64,000 bases of DNA, taken from contig NZ_JAERQN010000002.1 in NCBI RefSeq assembly GCF_016805305.1, positions 372,001-436,000 on the forward strand, read 5' to 3'. The position numbers were made by a program, and so were the translations under genes. This document shows, one piece after another, positions 62,485 through 64,000 of this stretch. Position 1 is the stretch's first letter, and the number at the start of each line of letters is the position of its first letter. The DNA comes from Falsiroseomonas ponticola. Its GTDB lineage: Bacteria > Pseudomonadota > Alphaproteobacteria > Acetobacterales > Acetobacteraceae. The notes below the pieces were generated by a model, which searched no databases, had not been told where the DNA came from, and saw nothing but the letters and a program-made list of their open reading frames with translations.

Positions 62485-64000
<1,516 letters not shown>

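Overview
This 64 kb window is very GC-rich chromosomal DNA from an alphaproteobacterium. It most resembles a Roseomonas-like member of the Acetobacteraceae. That placement is inferred from base composition, from the FlbT/FlaF style of flagellar control, from tripartite-tricarboxylate (Bug) solute-binding proteins, from acidic-linker PRC-barrel proteins, and from gene clusters such as secA/ppiC/argJ/mutT. I see no insertion sequence, prophage, integrase or CRISPR array. Several tandem gene pairs are present: two TorF-type porins, two chemoreceptors and two M16 peptidase subunits.

Layout: 1-4.6 kb holds a truncated phosphatidylserine decarboxylase gene, a small unknown gene, a LysM protein with a very long Ala/Glu/Arg helix, a polytopic membrane protein and a cytochrome b561. 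4.6-7.6 kb has a class II cytochrome c, tRNA-Pro(CGG), two TorF porins and a DUF2842 protein. 7.8-12.7 kb has apt, a LOV blue-light hybrid kinase, a divergent Bug protein and an AbrB-family membrane protein. 12.9-24.1 kb is a flagellar block: FlaG-like protein, a DUF1217 protein, flaF, flagellin, flbT, flgL, flgK and flgE. Facing away from flgE are fliK and flgD. The flgE-fliK gap holds two divergent, near-consensus sigma-54 promoters. 24.1-28.9 kb has pgi and a sensor hybrid kinase. 28.9-32.9 kb is an SDR-hmgA-gntR-Bug cluster for homogentisate breakdown and uptake. 33-36.7 kb has azlD, azlC, recX, an ABC-2 permease, a PRC-barrel protein and a lipoprotein. 36.8-44 kb has argD-argF, two chemoreceptors and a GT-C-like membrane protein. 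44-53.5 kb has an M16 peptidase pair, ileS-lspA-DUF3035 lipoprotein, hslO, another lipoprotein and a Rid-family protein. 53.5-64 kb has a giant repeat protein, folE, a CinA-type protein, a GNAT-MutT fusion, argJ, ppiC and the first part of secA.

The most unusual finding is a repeat of exactly eight residues, consensus L-[ST]-x-x-Q-[VIL]-A-[AG]. It fills almost the whole of a 1137-residue protein (53562-56975): I parse 139 consecutive octads with only two breaks in phase. The same octad occurs 19 times as an insertion that splits the DUF1217 domain of a flagellar-cluster protein (13250-14554). I do not recognise a named family for this repeat. Because one carrier sits in the flagellin operon, the repeat may belong to a flagellum-associated or flagellum-exported protein system. 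That link is inference.
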